Positions 1 through 10,356 of a stretch of DNA of 64,000 bases are shown in pieces. This DNA comes from Paenibacillus protaetiae. GTDB lineage: Bacteria > Bacillota > Bacilli > Paenibacillales > Paenibacillaceae. The position numbers were made by a program, and so were the translations under genes. Within the stretch, counting starts at the first letter, position 1, and every line of letters starts with the position of its first letter. Location: NCBI RefSeq assembly GCF_004135365.1, contig NZ_CP035492.1, positions 1,364,001 through 1,428,000 of the forward strand. Reading direction: 5' to 3'. The notes beneath the pieces are model-generated. The model was not told the DNA's origin and searched no databases. It saw only the letters and a list, made by a program, of their open reading frames with translations.

Positions 1-1384
1 GCGCTACTTCCGCAGCGTCCAGAACGATTTCCCCAAGCGTTGGATGCGCATGGATCGTCAGGGCGATATCTTCAAGCGTTGCGCCCATTTCGATGGCCAG
101 GCCAAGCTCGGCAATCATGTTGGAAGCTTCGTTGCCGATAATTTGCGCGCCAAGCACAAGGCCGCTGTCTTTATCGGAAACCAGCTTCACGAAACCTTCC
201 GTTGCATTAAGCGACAAGGCGCGGCCGTTAATTGCAAATGGGAATTTGCCCACTTTAACGTTGTGGCCTTTGTCTTTTGCTTCTTTTTCCGTATAGCCGA
301 CGCTAGCGCATTCCGGATCGGAGAAACATACCGCAGGGATACATTTGTAATCCACAACGCTTGGATGTCCGGCAATCGCTTCAGCCGCAACGCGGCCTTC
401 GTACATCGCTTTATGAGCGAGAGCAGGTCCAGCAATAACGTCGCCGATAGCATAAATATGCGGGTTGCTTGTGCGGGTTTGGCTGTCAACCTCGATCAGA
501 CCGCGGTCGGACACTTTTACGCCGGCAAGATCAAGACCAAGCTCGCCATCGGTATTCGGACGGCGGCCAACCGTAACAAGCAGGTAGTCTGCCGTTACTT
601 TCTCTTCTTTATCGCCAACTTTGTAAGTGAGCGTTACGTCGTTGTCGGTTTGCTCAGCGCTTTGCGCCATTGCACCGGTAACGATATCTACGTTTGTGCC
701 TTTCAGCTTCTTCACTACGATGGAAGACATGTCTTTGTCAAAGCCAGGCAGGATGGTGTCTCCGCCTTCGATTACAGTTACTTTCGTACCGAACTTGGAA
801 TACATTTGACCAAGCTCGATGCCGATATAACCGCCGCCGATAACGATCAGGCTTTTTGGCACTTCAGGCAAGGACAAGGCGCCGGTCGACGAGATGATGC
901 GCCCTTTGAACGGGAATGCTTTCAGCTCGATTGGACGGGAACCGGTAGCGATGATGCAGTTTTTGAAACGGTAACGAGGAGCTTCCTGGTCGTTAAACAC
1001 ACGCGCTTCGTTCTCGTTAATGAACATTACTTCGCCGTTGAAGTATTGCACTTTGTTTGCTTTCAGCAAGGAAGCAACGCCGCCTGTCAGCTTTTTCACG
1101 ACGCCGTTTTTAAACTCCTGCACTTTGGACCAGTTCACGGTTGCTCCGCTTGCTTCAATGCCAAATGCAGAAGCGTGGCCGATCGACTCGTACTGATGAG
1201 CTGCGGAGATGAGTGCTTTCGACGGAATGCAGCCAACGTTCAAGCAAACGCCGCCGACATTTTCTTTATCTACAACAAGCACGTTTTGACCCAGTTGAGC
1301 TGCGCGAATCGCAGCTACGTAACCGCCGGGGCCAGCACCAATGACTAAAGTATCGATATCCAGAGAAGCGTCTCCTACTACCAT
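1..1384 (-). CDS. lpdA: Dihydrolipoyl dehydrogenase (E3 of pyruvate dehydrogenase), partial
   Basis: Flavoprotein that reoxidises the dihydrolipoyl groups of the E2 core, passing electrons to NAD+. The reverse strand reads from an ATG at 1384, with a GGAGG ribosome site about 9 bases upstream, to the window edge without a stop, so the extreme C-terminus is missing. Visible family marks are the N-terminal FAD-binding stretch VIGAGPGGYVAAIRAAQLG, the redox-active disulfide GGVCLNVGCIPSK, the NAD-binding glycine motif VIGGGYIGIELG and the second FAD motif IYAIGDV. It is the last gene of the pdhA-pdhB-pdhC-lpd operon and starts 4 bases after the pdhC stop. The order matches pdhABCD of Bacillus. 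Long forward-strand frames across it are antisense shadows. Confidence 0.96.
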   Translation of the reverse strand, partial: MVVGDASLDIDTLVIGAGPGGYVAAIRAAQLGQNVLVVDKENVGGVCLNVGCIPSKALISAAHQYESIGHASAFGIEASGATVNWSKVQEFKNGVVKKLTGGVASLLKANKVQYFNGEVMFINENEARVFNDQEAPRYRFKNCIIATGSRPIELKAFPFKGRIISSTGALSLPEVPKSLIVIGGGYIGIELGQMYSKFGTKVTVIEGGDTILPGFDKDMSSIVVKKLKGTNVDIVTGAMAQSAEQTDNDVTLTYKVGDKEEKVTADYLLVTVGRRPNTDGELGLDLAGVKVSDRGLIEVDSQTRTSNPHIYAIGDVIAGPALAHKAMYEGRVAAEAIAGHPSVVDYKCIPAVCFSDPECASVGYTEKEAKDKGHNVKVGKFPFAINGRALSLNATEGFVKLVSDKDSGLVLGAQIIGNEASNMIAELGLAIEMGATLEDIALTIHAHPTLGEIVLDAAEVA

Positions 1385-1388
1385 TACC

Positions 1389-2684
1389 TTACACCTCCAT
1401 GATGAACAGCTCAGGTTGTGCCAGCAGCTGTTTAATATAGTTCATAAAGTTTTGTGCAGTTGCGCCGTCGATGAGACGGTGGTCAAAGCTGAGCGACAAG
1501 GCCATAACCGGAGCCGGAACGACTTCACCGTTCTTCACAACCGGTTTTTCCGAGATGCGGCCGGTCCCGAGGATCGCAACTTCAGGGAAGTTGATAACCG
1601 GCGTAAAGAACATGCCGCCTGCGGAACCAATGTTCGAAATCGAAATGGTGCTGCCTTTCAGTTCGTTAGCAGCAAGTTTGCCTTCGCGTCCGCGGACAGC
1701 CAGGTCACGAATGGAATCGGCAACCATCCAAATATTTTTGCGGTCCGCATCTTCGATAACCGGAACGATCAGGCCGTTGTCCGTATCGGTTGCGATACCG
1801 ATGTTGTAATATTTGCGAAGCACGATTTCTTGGTTTGCTTCGTCAAGCGTAGCGTTCATGATCGGGAACTGGCGGCAAGCAGCCACAAGAGCCTTCACGA
1901 TAAACGGCAGGTAGGTGAGCTTCGCGCCCTTTTTCTCTGCGTATGGTTTATATTTTGCACGCAATGCAACAAGCTCGGTTACGTCCACTTCGTCCATGAT
2001 CGTAACATGAGGGGCTGTGTATACCGATTTAACCATTGCATTGGCGATCGCTTTGCGGATACCTTTGAACGGAACGCGTTCTTCCGGACGGTAAGGCGTT
2101 CCGGCTGCGACAGGAGCCGCTTTTGCTTCAGCCGCTGCAGGAGCTGCCGCAGCTGGCGCAGCCGTTTCAACTGCTGACGGAGCCGCTGCCGGTACAGCGC
2201 CGCCTGCGAAGCCGTCAACGTCTTCGCGCGTAATGCGGCCGTTTTTGCCGGAGCCGTTTACTTGCGTCAAGTCGATGTTTTTCTCGCGGGCATATTTGCG
2301 AACGCTTGGCGTAGCCAGCACAAGGCTGCCGGACGCTTGAGGCGCTGCGCCAACCGCTGCCGGTGCGGCAGCAGGAGCTGCAGCTTCAGGAGCCGCCGCC
2401 TGAGGCGCTTCTTCGGCCGGGGCAGCTTGCTCCGGAATATCGCCTTCCGCTTCGATTACCGCTACCACTTCGCCGACATGGCATACTTGGCCGTCCTTCA
2501 CGCGGACTTCCAGCACCGTGCCGTTCACCGGACAAGGAACTTCGACAATCGCCTTGTCGTTCTGCACTTCCATAATGACATCTTCGTCCGTTACTTTATC
2601 GCCGGGCTTCACATGCACTTTGACGATTTCGCCTTCATGCAAACCTTCGCCCAGCTCAGGGAATAAATAATTAAATTTCGCCAC
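1389..2684 (-). CDS. pdhC: Dihydrolipoyllysine acetyltransferase (E2 of pyruvate dehydrogenase)
   Basis: Core of the pyruvate dehydrogenase complex; transfers the acetyl group from lipoyl-lysine to CoA. The 431-residue protein has one lipoyl domain (about residues 1-78) with the lipoylated lysine in QNDKAIVE (Lys44). An Ala/Pro-rich swinging linker follows, then a peripheral subunit-binding domain (about 125-160, [18 protein letters not shown]), a second Ala-rich linker, and the catalytic domain (about 200-431) with the active-site motif [10 protein letters not shown] near the C-terminus. One lipoyl domain and this length are usual for Gram-positive E2. It lies between pdhB and lpd in the same operon; the 118-base gap to pdhB contains no gene. 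Confidence 0.96.
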   Translation of the reverse strand: MAKFNYLFPELGEGLHEGEIVKVHVKPGDKVTDEDVIMEVQNDKAIVEVPCPVNGTVLEVRVKDGQVCHVGEVVAVIEAEGDIPEQAAPAEEAPQAAAPEAAAPAAAPAAVGAAPQASGSLVLATPSVRKYAREKNIDLTQVNGSGKNGRITREDVDGFAGGAVPAAAPSAVETAAPAAAAPAAAEAKAAPVAAGTPYRPEERVPFKGIRKAIANAMVKSVYTAPHVTIMDEVDVTELVALRAKYKPYAEKKGAKLTYLPFIVKALVAACRQFPIMNATLDEANQEIVLRKYYNIGIATDTDNGLIVPVIEDADRKNIWMVADSIRDLAVRGREGKLAANELKGSTISISNIGSAGGMFFTPVINFPEVAILGTGRISEKPVVKNGEVVPAPVMALSLSFDHRLIDGATAQNFMNYIKQLLAQPELFIMEV

Positions 2685-2802
2685 CTGTTACGCACCCTCC
2701 TCGAAGTTGCGGTCCAGCCGGGACTAAACAGCGCAAGCAGCAGCCTGCCTTGTTATCCGGCTGTACCGAACTAGTACATTCTTTTAAAAAATTGCGTTCC
2801 GA

Positions 2803-3780
2803 TTAAAACTCGAGAACTTTATGGACAGCTGCCGCTACGCGAGCAGGAGTTGGAAGCCATGTATCTTCGATCAGCGCAAACGGATAAACCGTATCCGGGC
2901 CGGCAACGCGAAGCACGGGCGCTTCAAGATGCAAAATCGCTTTTTCATTGATTTGCGCAATGACCTCGGCAGCTACGCCGGATGTTTTTTGCGCTTCTTG
3001 CACAACAATAGCACGGTTTGTTTTCTTGATCGACTCCACGATGGTGTCGATATCAAGCGGCAGCAAAGTGCGAAGGTCGATAACTTCCGCTTTGATGCCG
3101 GATTTTTCAAGCTCTTCCGCAGCCGCAACCGCAGTATGAACCATCATGCCGTAAGCGATGATCGTTACGTCGCTGCCTTCGCGGACAACGTTAGCTTTGC
3201 CGATTTCGATCGTGTATTCGCCTTCCGGAACTTCCGCTTTAAATTTACGGTACAAGTTCAAATGCTCCATGAAAAAGACCGGATCGTTGTCGCGAATCGC
3301 GGAAATCATCAAGCCTTTAGCATCATACGGATTCGAAGGCACGATAACTTTCATGCCCGGCGTTTGCAAAGCAAGGCCTTCCAGCGAGTCTGTATGCAGC
3401 TCGGCTGCTTTTACGCCGCCGCCAAAAGGCGTACGGAATACGATCGGCGCATTGTAGCGGCCGCCGGAACGGTAACGCATGCGCGCTGCTTGTACAAACA
3501 TTTGGTCGAGCGCTTCATAAATAAAACCTACGAACTGGATTTCCGCAATCGGGCGGAATCCTTGCGTACCCATACCAACCGCAAGACCTGCGATTGCCGA
3601 TTCTGCAAGCGGCGTATCAAATACGCGCTCTTCGCCGAATTCTTCCTGCAGTCCTTCCGTTACGCGGAATACACCGCCAACTTTACCAACGTCCTCACCG
3701 AAGATAAGCACGTTCGGATCTCGTTTCAATTCCACGCGCATTGCGTCGCGGATTGCTTCCAACATATTCATTTGTGCCAT
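2803..3780 (-). CDS. pdhB: Pyruvate dehydrogenase E1 component, beta subunit
   Basis: Beta chain of the thiamine-diphosphate-dependent alpha2beta2 decarboxylase that opens the complex reaction. The sequence starts [14 protein letters not shown] and contains the typical E1-beta stretches [33 protein letters not shown] and [16 protein letters not shown]. The frame extends nine codons upstream to a GTG at 3807, but that start has no ribosome site. The ATG at 3780 is preceded by AAGGGAGG at 11 bases, so 3780 is chosen, giving 325 residues, the usual family length. It follows pdhA by about 33 bases in the operon. Confidence 0.95.
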   Translation of the reverse strand: MAQMNMLEAIRDAMRVELKRDPNVLIFGEDVGKVGGVFRVTEGLQEEFGEERVFDTPLAESAIAGLAVGMGTQGFRPIAEIQFVGFIYEALDQMFVQAARMRYRSGGRYNAPIVFRTPFGGGVKAAELHTDSLEGLALQTPGMKVIVPSNPYDAKGLMISAIRDNDPVFFMEHLNLYRKFKAEVPEGEYTIEIGKANVVREGSDVTIIAYGMMVHTAVAAAEELEKSGIKAEVIDLRTLLPLDIDTIVESIKKTNRAIVVQEAQKTSGVAAEVIAQINEKAILHLEAPVLRVAGPDTVYPFALIEDTWLPTPARVAAAVHKVLEF

Positions 3781-3813
3781 GATCGCTTTATCCTCCCTTA
3801 CCGTCACGAATAA

Positions 3814-4890
<1,077 letters not shown>

Positions 4891-4939
4891 TCACCTCGAT
4901 CGATATTATTTGAATATTAGATTCCTCTGTTATAGAATT

Positions 4940-4969
4940 ATTATAAACCTGTTTACCGAAAATGGTCAA
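4940..4969 (-). promoter_or_regulatory. Sigma-A promoter of the pdh operon
   Basis: Reading leftward, a -35 box TTGACC (4964-4969) and a -10 box TATAAT (4940-4945) are separated by 18 bases, about 60 bases before the pdhA start. No operator was recognised. An A/T-rich tract upstream (about 4975-5000) could act as an UP-like element; this last point is inference. Confidence 0.75.
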
Positions 4970-5175
4970 AGCAAAAAACAAAAAAACCGCCGTTTTTTCG
5001 CTATTTTAGGCTATAACAACCTCGAATTGTATATGTAACAGGATATTCAAAACAGTATAACAGAATGGTACAATAGAACGCTTTCACAGTTTTGACATGC
5101 GATTTTATGCGCATTAAGCCTTTCTATTGTTTACCCACATCAAGAGCAATCCATTCAATGGGCGGAGGGAAAACG

Positions 5176-5916
5176 ATGACGGATGAAAGATATTTAAAAA
5201 GGACGATTCTAAAAGAAACCATCACAAGCCGTTACTTGCCGGAAGGCGAACGCGCGCTGCGCATTTATTTGCCGCCGGGCTATAATGAATTGTTAAGCTA
5301 TCCGGTTGTGTATTGCCAGGACGGCGAAGACTTTTTCAACTTCGGACGGATCGCAACGACCGCCAACCAGCTTATTTTAGATGAAGGCGTTGAACCGTTT
5401 ATTATTGTAGGGATCGAAGTGAACAAAAAAGTAAGAACGGCGGAATATGCCCCGGACGGCGACAGGCATGACGATTACGTCACGTTTTTTGGCGAGGAGC
5501 TTGTCCCTTTCATCGAAAATAAATACCCGGTAAGGCGCGATCCCGAATACCGCTTGCTCGCCGGCGACTCGCTGGGCGCAACGGTGTCGTTCCATATTGC
5601 GCTTGCTTATCCCGAGCTGTTTACACGCGTGCTGTCGCTTTCCGGCGCTTACTTTGAACGGTCGCTCGAAATCATGGAAATTCCGCGCGATTTGACCTGG
5701 CTTCGCATTTACATGATCGTTGGCCTGCAGGAGACGGCTTACGAGACGACGGACCGCGGCGTTTACAACTTTGTCGAGCTGAACCGGAGCGCACGCAAGC
5801 TGCTCGAAGGATATGGCGCCGATGTCTACTATGAGGAAAAAGACGGTCAGCATCAATGGGGCTTCTGGCAAAAAGAACTGCCCGCCGCGCTTCTGTATTT
5901 TTTGCCGCGGGGCTGA
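5176..5916 (+). CDS. Esterase of the enterochelin-esterase-like alpha/beta-hydrolase family
   Basis: Predicted cytosolic serine hydrolase of the esterase D/Fes-like family (putative esterase, COG2382-type). The sequence shows an N-terminal strand region RALRIYLPPGYNELLSYPVV, then a nucleophile elbow GDSLGA (a G-x-S-x-G motif), and a C-terminal histidine in DGQHQWGFW that completes a plausible triad. The frame is open from 5092, but the ATG at 5176 follows GGAGGG at 6 bases and begins MTDERYLKRT, so it is chosen (246 residues). The substrate is unknown; relatives hydrolyse siderophore, feruloyl or small ester substrates. It stands alone, divergent from pdh and convergent with the phosphatase gene at 6043. 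Confidence 0.8.
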   Translation: MTDERYLKRTILKETITSRYLPEGERALRIYLPPGYNELLSYPVVYCQDGEDFFNFGRIATTANQLILDEGVEPFIIVGIEVNKKVRTAEYAPDGDRHDDYVTFFGEELVPFIENKYPVRRDPEYRLLAGDSLGATVSFHIALAYPELFTRVLSLSGAYFERSLEIMEIPRDLTWLRIYMIVGLQETAYETTDRGVYNFVELNRSARKLLEGYGADVYYEEKDGQHQWGFWQKELPAALLYFLPRG

Positions 5917-5944
5917 CGGGCAGCAAGTCCAGATAAAACAACAC

Positions 5945-5993
5945 GAAAAAACCTTCACAAACCGTTTAGAGCAGCGGCCGTGAAGGTTTTTTT
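5945..5993. terminator. Bidirectional rho-independent terminator
   Basis: Inverted repeat CCTTCAC (5952-5958) / GTGAAGG (5980-5986), extended by an A-run on the left and a T-run on the right, so it can end both the esterase transcript (+) and the phosphatase/TRIC transcript (-). Confidence 0.8.
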
Positions 5994-6042
5994 ACATTTG
6001 AAACCACCGTATTGGCGCATAGCTTCCCTGCTTATTCGCCGT

Positions 6043-6519
6043 CTAGAGCTTCAGGTCGGCTTTCACTCGAGCAAGAAGCGCCTCGCAGCCTTCTTGCACG
6101 AGTGCGTATACTTCGTCAAAATTGCCGGTGTAATACGGGTCGGGAACGTCCGAGACGCCTTTCTCCGGCAGCAGGTCCATAAATTTAAACACTTTCGCAT
6201 CATCCGTCTGGATGCCGGCCGTTTCTTTTACGTCACGTTCGTTTTTGGAATCCATGCAGACGACATAATCAAATATCTCATAATCGTCCGCTTTAAATTG
6301 CCGCGCACGCATTCCCGCATAGGAAATACCAAGACGATCCAGCAGCTTGCGTGTCCCTTCGTGCGGTGGCTTGCCGATATGCCAGTCGCCTGTTCCTGCG
6401 GAGTCGATTTCAATTACCCGCTCCAGGCCGGCTTTTTGCACTTCATGGCGAAATACCGCTTCCGCCATCGGAGAACGGCATATATTGCCAAGACAAACAA
6501 ACAATACGCGAGCTTTCAT
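6043..6519 (-). CDS. Low-molecular-weight protein-tyrosine phosphatase
   Basis: Cytosolic phosphatase of the arsenate-reductase-like LMW-PTP fold. At the N-terminus lies the P-loop signature VCLGNICRSPMAEAVF (C-x5-R-S); near the C-terminus is DPYYTG with the catalytic acid. At 158 residues it has standard length. The family splits by the residue before the second Cys: B. subtilis YwlE, a protein-arginine phosphatase, has Thr, while the tyrosine phosphatase YfkJ has Ile. Here it is Ile (GNICR), which favours phosphotyrosine activity of YfkJ type; that assignment is inference. Its start overlaps the end of the upstream TRIC-family gene by 4 bases, so the two are probably translationally coupled. 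Confidence 0.9.
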   Translation of the reverse strand: MKARVLFVCLGNICRSPMAEAVFRHEVQKAGLERVIEIDSAGTGDWHIGKPPHEGTRKLLDRLGISYAGMRARQFKADDYEIFDYVVCMDSKNERDVKETAGIQTDDAKVFKFMDLLPEKGVSDVPDPYYTGNFDEVYALVQEGCEALLARVKADLKL

Positions 6520-7193
6520 AAGGTGTCTCCTTTATTTCTTTTCGTTTTGTGCCAAAACGGCGGCAGTTCAGGCGTCCATGCGCCGGTTTTGAGAGAACGC
6601 CGCGGAAGCTTCCATTTGAAATAAACGGACAACATCCGCAAAAATGTAATCACAACAAAGAGGAACAATAAATCAAGCGTCGAGTGAAACCAGCCGAGCC
6701 ATATCGCAAATCCGGCCAGCATCGCCCACACGGCGTAAATTTCATCGCGCAGCACAAGCGGCTTGCGTCCTGCGAGCACATCGCGGATCAGTCCGCCGCC
6801 AATGCCTGTCAGCATGGCAGCTACCAGCACGGCGCTTAACGGATGATTCATTCCCGTTGCGTACAGAGCGCCCTGGATCGCAAACGCCGCTAAGCCAATC
6901 GCGTCGAAAAAAGCTTCGCTTTTTTTCCAATGCTGAATCCAGGTTGAAGGCAATACAAAAGCGATTGTCATGGCACACATGGCTATGATAAACAAATGTC
7001 CCTGGCTCCAAAGTGACGTGACCGGGATGCCGATCAATATATTCCGCACCACACCTCCGCCAAACGCAGTCACCAAACCAAGCACAAACACGCCCAAAAT
7101 GTCGTATTCCTCTTCCATCGCTACAATCGCGCCGCTCACCGCAAACGCAATCGTGCCGATGATGCTGAATACGGCAAAAATATCGACGTCCAC
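6516..7193 (-). CDS. TRIC / UPF0126 family membrane protein
   Basis: Integral membrane protein of 225 residues made of two repeated halves, each with a glycine-rich segment (FGGGVVRNILIG and GIGGGLIRDVLAG). These repeats are the hallmark of the bacterial TRIC (trimeric intracellular cation channel) family, formerly UPF0126/YvgT. Seven hydrophobic segments can be traced, starting with IFAVFSIIGTIAFAVSGAIV. Prokaryotic members conduct monovalent cations, so K+ permeation is plausible here. It is the first gene of a two-gene unit with the tyrosine phosphatase; the reason for the pairing is not evident. Confidence 0.85.
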   Translation of the reverse strand: MDVDIFAVFSIIGTIAFAVSGAIVAMEEEYDILGVFVLGLVTAFGGGVVRNILIGIPVTSLWSQGHLFIIAMCAMTIAFVLPSTWIQHWKKSEAFFDAIGLAAFAIQGALYATGMNHPLSAVLVAAMLTGIGGGLIRDVLAGRKPLVLRDEIYAVWAMLAGFAIWLGWFHSTLDLLFLFVVITFLRMLSVYFKWKLPRRSLKTGAWTPELPPFWHKTKRNKGDTL

Positions 7194-7384
7194 CCTTTCT
7201 CCTCCCGTTTCTTCCCGGTTCGCTCCCGGTTATGTCCTTTCCATTGTATCTGCGCCTATACGATATGAAAAGACAATTTTTTCGGAAGTTATGGGTTCGA
7301 TTAACTGTATTTGCAGTTCCGTTCGCTATATACTGACATTATCTGCAAACTGCGCTAAAGCAGGAATAAAAGGAGAACCATTTC

Positions 7385-8023
7385 ATGCATAAACGTATTG
7401 TGATTTGCTCCGGCGGCGAATTGGGCCGCTGGGCGCTACCCTATATCGAGAACTGCAGCTATTTGATCGGCGCGGACAAAGGAGCGCTTTTTTTGGCGGA
7501 GCACGGCTTCCGGCCGGATATTGCGCTTGGCGATTTTGACTCGGTGACCGCCGGCCAGCTCGCTCTTATACGGAACAGCAGCAGGAAAGTCGAAGACTGC
7601 GATCCGATTGATAAAAACTATACCGATACTGAGCTGGCATTCCGCCATGCGCTGTCGTTAAATCCGGGGGAAATCGTGCTCCTTGGCGCAACGGGAACCC
7701 GGCTTGACCATACGCTTGCCAATATGCATTTGCTGGCAGCCGCTCTGCAGCAAGGCACACCGGCCGCCATTATTGACAGGCACAATCATATTTCGCTGAC
7801 GGACAGCCGGCTAACGTTGAGCCGCAGCGGCTACCGGCAAATCTCGCTGCTTCCGCTGACCATGCGCGTCACCGGCATTACGCTAACCGGTTTTCAATAC
7901 CCGCTGCATAATGCTGTACTAAACATTGGCCAGTCGCTTGGCATAAGCAATGTACTTGCCGAGGAAACCGGCACGATTCAAGTCTCGGAAGGCATGCTGC
8001 TTGTTATTCAAAGCAACGATTAA
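7385..8023 (+). CDS. thiN: Thiamine pyrophosphokinase (thiamine diphosphokinase)
   Basis: Converts thiamine and ATP to thiamine diphosphate, the cofactor used by, among others, the E1 enzyme encoded at the start of this window. Family motifs are present: DKGALFLAEHG, the catalytic GDFDSVT, DKNYTDTELAF and LLGATGTRLDHTLAN. The length of 212 residues matches bacterial ThiN. The start ATG is preceded by AAAGGAGAA. It is monocistronic, divergent from the TRIC-family gene and convergent with the MutS2-like gene. No TPP riboswitch was recognised in the 191-base upstream gap. Confidence 0.93.
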   Translation: MHKRIVICSGGELGRWALPYIENCSYLIGADKGALFLAEHGFRPDIALGDFDSVTAGQLALIRNSSRKVEDCDPIDKNYTDTELAFRHALSLNPGEIVLLGATGTRLDHTLANMHLLAAALQQGTPAAIIDRHNHISLTDSRLTLSRSGYRQISLLPLTMRVTGITLTGFQYPLHNAVLNIGQSLGISNVLAEETGTIQVSEGMLLVIQSND

Positions 8024-8056
8024 GGGCAAGCAGCGTACACTCGCTGCTTGCCCTTA
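8021..8056. terminator. Perfect 15-bp hairpin between thiN and the MutS2-like gene
   Basis: Left arm 8021-8035 and right arm 8042-8056 are perfectly complementary around a 6-base loop; the left arm contains the thiN stop codon. There is no T-run on either side, so it is a strong RNA hairpin but an atypical terminator. It may instead protect the 3' end of the transcript. Confidence 0.55.
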
Positions 8057-8102
8057 ATGATGCAGCCTGCATTGCGCAGCCCGGCTCGCCGCTGAACCTG
8101 GC

Positions 8103-10169
8103 TTAAGGCTCCGGCGGGCTTATGATGGACAGCCCTTCGACATGCTTGCGGGACATTAGCTTCCGCGCCTTCCGGTTTTCTTTCGAGTCGAACACAATAT
8201 CCATATCGTAATCGGCGCCGGGATAAAGCTTCTCTTTGGCAATATAAGGCTTCAGCCGTTTCCGGTTAAAATGCAGCTTTCTCCCTTCGACCTGAACCAT
8301 CACATTCCCGCGTTCATCCGCCGGCCGGTAAACGATTCCCGCCCGGTTCAGCGGATAAATCCACACGGCGTCCCCTTTCGCAAATTCCGGCGGCTTCCCC
8401 CTCGGTGAAGGAGCCGCTTTGCTTCCGCGCTCCGATCTTTCCGCAGCTGAAAGCTTACGCCATCCCGCCGACCCGGCGTGCGGCGCCGCTTCTGCCCCAT
8501 TAGCGGCTGATGCCGCCGCTCCTTCCGCTTTTGCATCCGGCTGCTCGACGCCTTCGCCCGCTCCCGGGCACTCTGCCGCTGCGCCAAACTTGCCCGCTGC
8601 GTCCTTCTCCGCCGTTCCGGCCGCTGTGCCCGGCTTAACGGCTGCGGCAAGCAGCTGCTCCGCCCGGTTCATCAAGCCGGCTGGCAGCCCGACCCGCCGG
8701 GCAATAACGAAAGCATGGCTTTCGCCTGCCGCTCCGACTTCCAGCCGGTATAACGGCTGCAGCGTCTCCGGGTCAAATGCCATTCGAGCATTTTGGCAGC
8801 CTGGCGTGCGGGAAGCATACGCTTTAATTTCATTAAAATGCGTGGAAGCCGCGGTCAGTGAGCCGCTTGCCAGCAGCTCTTCGAGCAAGGCAACCGATAA
8901 AGCGATCCCTTCGGACGGATCGGTGCCGGCGGCCAGCTCATCCAGCAAAAACAGCGAGCGCGGCCCGGCGTTTTCCAGCATCGCCTTTATGGCGGCAAGA
9001 TGGGACGAGAACGTACTGAGCGACTGCTCCAGGCTTTGCCCGTCGCCGACATCCGCCATCACATGGCGGAATAGCCCCAGCTCCGTCCCTTCCTCCGCAG
9101 GAACAAGCAGCCCGGCTTGGGCCATCAGCACCAGCAGACCAATCGTTTTGAGCGCTACCGTTTTGCCGCCGGTATTTGGTCCGGTAATAATAAGCTGGTT
9201 CCAGCCGGTGCCAAGCTCGACATGGAGCGGAACGGCTTCTTGCCGCAGCAGCGGATGGCGGCCGCCAACAATCCGGATTTCCGGCTGCGCGGATAATAAC
9301 GGGCTGATGCCGCCATAAGAACGCCCCAGCTTTCCTCTTGCCATGATGAAATCAAAAGAAGCCATCGCTTCCAAATTGCAGTGCAGCTGCGGCGCGTAAC
9401 TTTCAGCCAGTCCCGACAGCTCCGACAGGATGACCGTACGCTCCCGCTCCTCGTCCGCCAGCAGCTGCTGCAGCGCGTTCTGCAGCTCGGCAACATCAGC
9501 CGGCTCCACGAATAACGTTTGCCCGCTGGACGATTCATCCCATACAGTGCCCGGAACTTGCTTGCGCAGCTCCCGCTTCACCGGGATGACAAGCCGCCCC
9601 CGGCGCTTGCTCACCAGCTGCTCCTGCAGCGCCGTTCGATATTTCGTCAGCGTCTGCTCCATCTTCTTCTCAATCCGCTGCTCCGCTGCATAAATATGTC
9701 TGCGGATATCGGCCAAATAAGGACTGGCACCATCTGTCAGCCGTCCATACCGGATGCAGCGCACCAGCTCCTCCTTCAAATCACGGCATTCCACCATGGA
9801 ATCCGCGTAGGATGCGATCGTAGGCGCCGTTAACCGTTTGCTGTCCATATATTTCTTCATCTGCGCGACCGATGACAGCCAGACCGCCAGCTGCTCCAAT
9901 TCCGTTTCCGCATAAATACGCCCTTTGCCGAGCAGCGCCATAAACGAGTCGATCCCTTCCATTGCGGATAGCGGTATGCTGGCGCCTGCGGCGAGCAATG
10001 CCGCCGCTTCCTTAGTTTCCTGCTGCCAGATCCGCACCCGCTTCAGCTCGTCGCTTGGCTGATGACGTTCAGCCAGATCCCTGCCGGCCGGCGACACGGT
10101 GTACTCCAGCAGTTTCTCCATCACCCGGTTAAATTCCAATTGCTTAAATGCCGATTCCATTCCATTCAT
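8103..10169 (-). CDS. MutS2-like ATPase lacking the C-terminal Smr nuclease domain
   Basis: Protein of 688 residues related to MutS2/RqcU. It has the N-terminal clamp/lever helices (about 1-300, including GQTLFVEPADVAELQN), then the ATPase with Walker A GPNTGGKTVALKT, Walker B LFLLDELAAGTDPSEG and the His switch AASTHFNEIKAYA. An Ala/Gly/Glu-rich linker (about 525-600) leads to a small KOW-like module (FAKGDAVWIYPLNRAGIV). Canonical MutS2 is near 780 residues and ends in an Smr domain; here the frame stops after the KOW-like module. Beyond the stop lies only the thiN hairpin, so this is a genuine short form and not a local frameshift. Family members act on stalled or collided ribosomes or on recombination intermediates. 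Start ATG 10169 follows GAGGG at 7 bases. Confidence 0.85.
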   Translation of the reverse strand: MNGMESAFKQLEFNRVMEKLLEYTVSPAGRDLAERHQPSDELKRVRIWQQETKEAAALLAAGASIPLSAMEGIDSFMALLGKGRIYAETELEQLAVWLSSVAQMKKYMDSKRLTAPTIASYADSMVECRDLKEELVRCIRYGRLTDGASPYLADIRRHIYAAEQRIEKKMEQTLTKYRTALQEQLVSKRRGRLVIPVKRELRKQVPGTVWDESSSGQTLFVEPADVAELQNALQQLLADEERERTVILSELSGLAESYAPQLHCNLEAMASFDFIMARGKLGRSYGGISPLLSAQPEIRIVGGRHPLLRQEAVPLHVELGTGWNQLIITGPNTGGKTVALKTIGLLVLMAQAGLLVPAEEGTELGLFRHVMADVGDGQSLEQSLSTFSSHLAAIKAMLENAGPRSLFLLDELAAGTDPSEGIALSVALLEELLASGSLTAASTHFNEIKAYASRTPGCQNARMAFDPETLQPLYRLEVGAAGESHAFVIARRVGLPAGLMNRAEQLLAAAVKPGTAAGTAEKDAAGKFGAAAECPGAGEGVEQPDAKAEGAAASAANGAEAAPHAGSAGWRKLSAAERSERGSKAAPSPRGKPPEFAKGDAVWIYPLNRAGIVYRPADERGNVMVQVEGRKLHFNRKRLKPYIAKEKLYPGADYDMDIVFDSKENRKARKLMSRKHVEGLSIISPPEP

Positions 10170-10227
10170 GCGATAACCCTCGCTTTCATTTCATATGCGA
10201 TGCGTTTGGCTTAAAAAGCCGTCAAAT

Positions 10228-10269
10228 AAAAAAACAGGAACAGAACGCATATGCGCTCCATTCCTGTTT
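10228..10269 (-). terminator. Second terminator-like hairpin in the leader of the MutS2-like gene
   Basis: On the minus strand a 9-bp stem (10261-10269 with 10232-10240), with a further GC palindrome in its loop, is followed by seven T residues. It sits about 60 bases before the MutS2-like start, downstream of the first terminator at 10357-10382. It could be the end of the upstream non-coding RNA by read-through, or an attenuator for the MutS2-like gene. Confidence 0.65.
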
Positions 10270-10356
10270 CGAGGCGGCAGAGTCAGTCCGTTTCGCGCAA
10301 CGGCCCAGATGTCTGTGCCATTCCCGGGGAAATGGCGGACACTGGTCCATAAACGC
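10270..10356 (-). other. Structured non-coding stretch between two terminators
   Basis: Between the two terminator hairpins the minus strand holds two short stem-loops: GCCATT/AATGGC (right edge near 10336) and CCGTT/AACGG (near 10300). These are flanked by partly complementary arms. No open frame or known riboswitch signature was recognised. It could be an attenuator-type leader of the MutS2-like gene or a decayed RNA. Confidence 0.35.

Noticed and set aside
44-1348. 434-codon forward-strand frame over lpd
   Set aside because: The reverse strand is a clear dihydrolipoyl dehydrogenase; the forward frame has no recognisable protein features.
5076-5092. cre-like sequence near the esterase promoter
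   Set aside because: Only 12 of 14 positions fit, the key C-A end is missing, and the promoter itself is weak; not enough to call.
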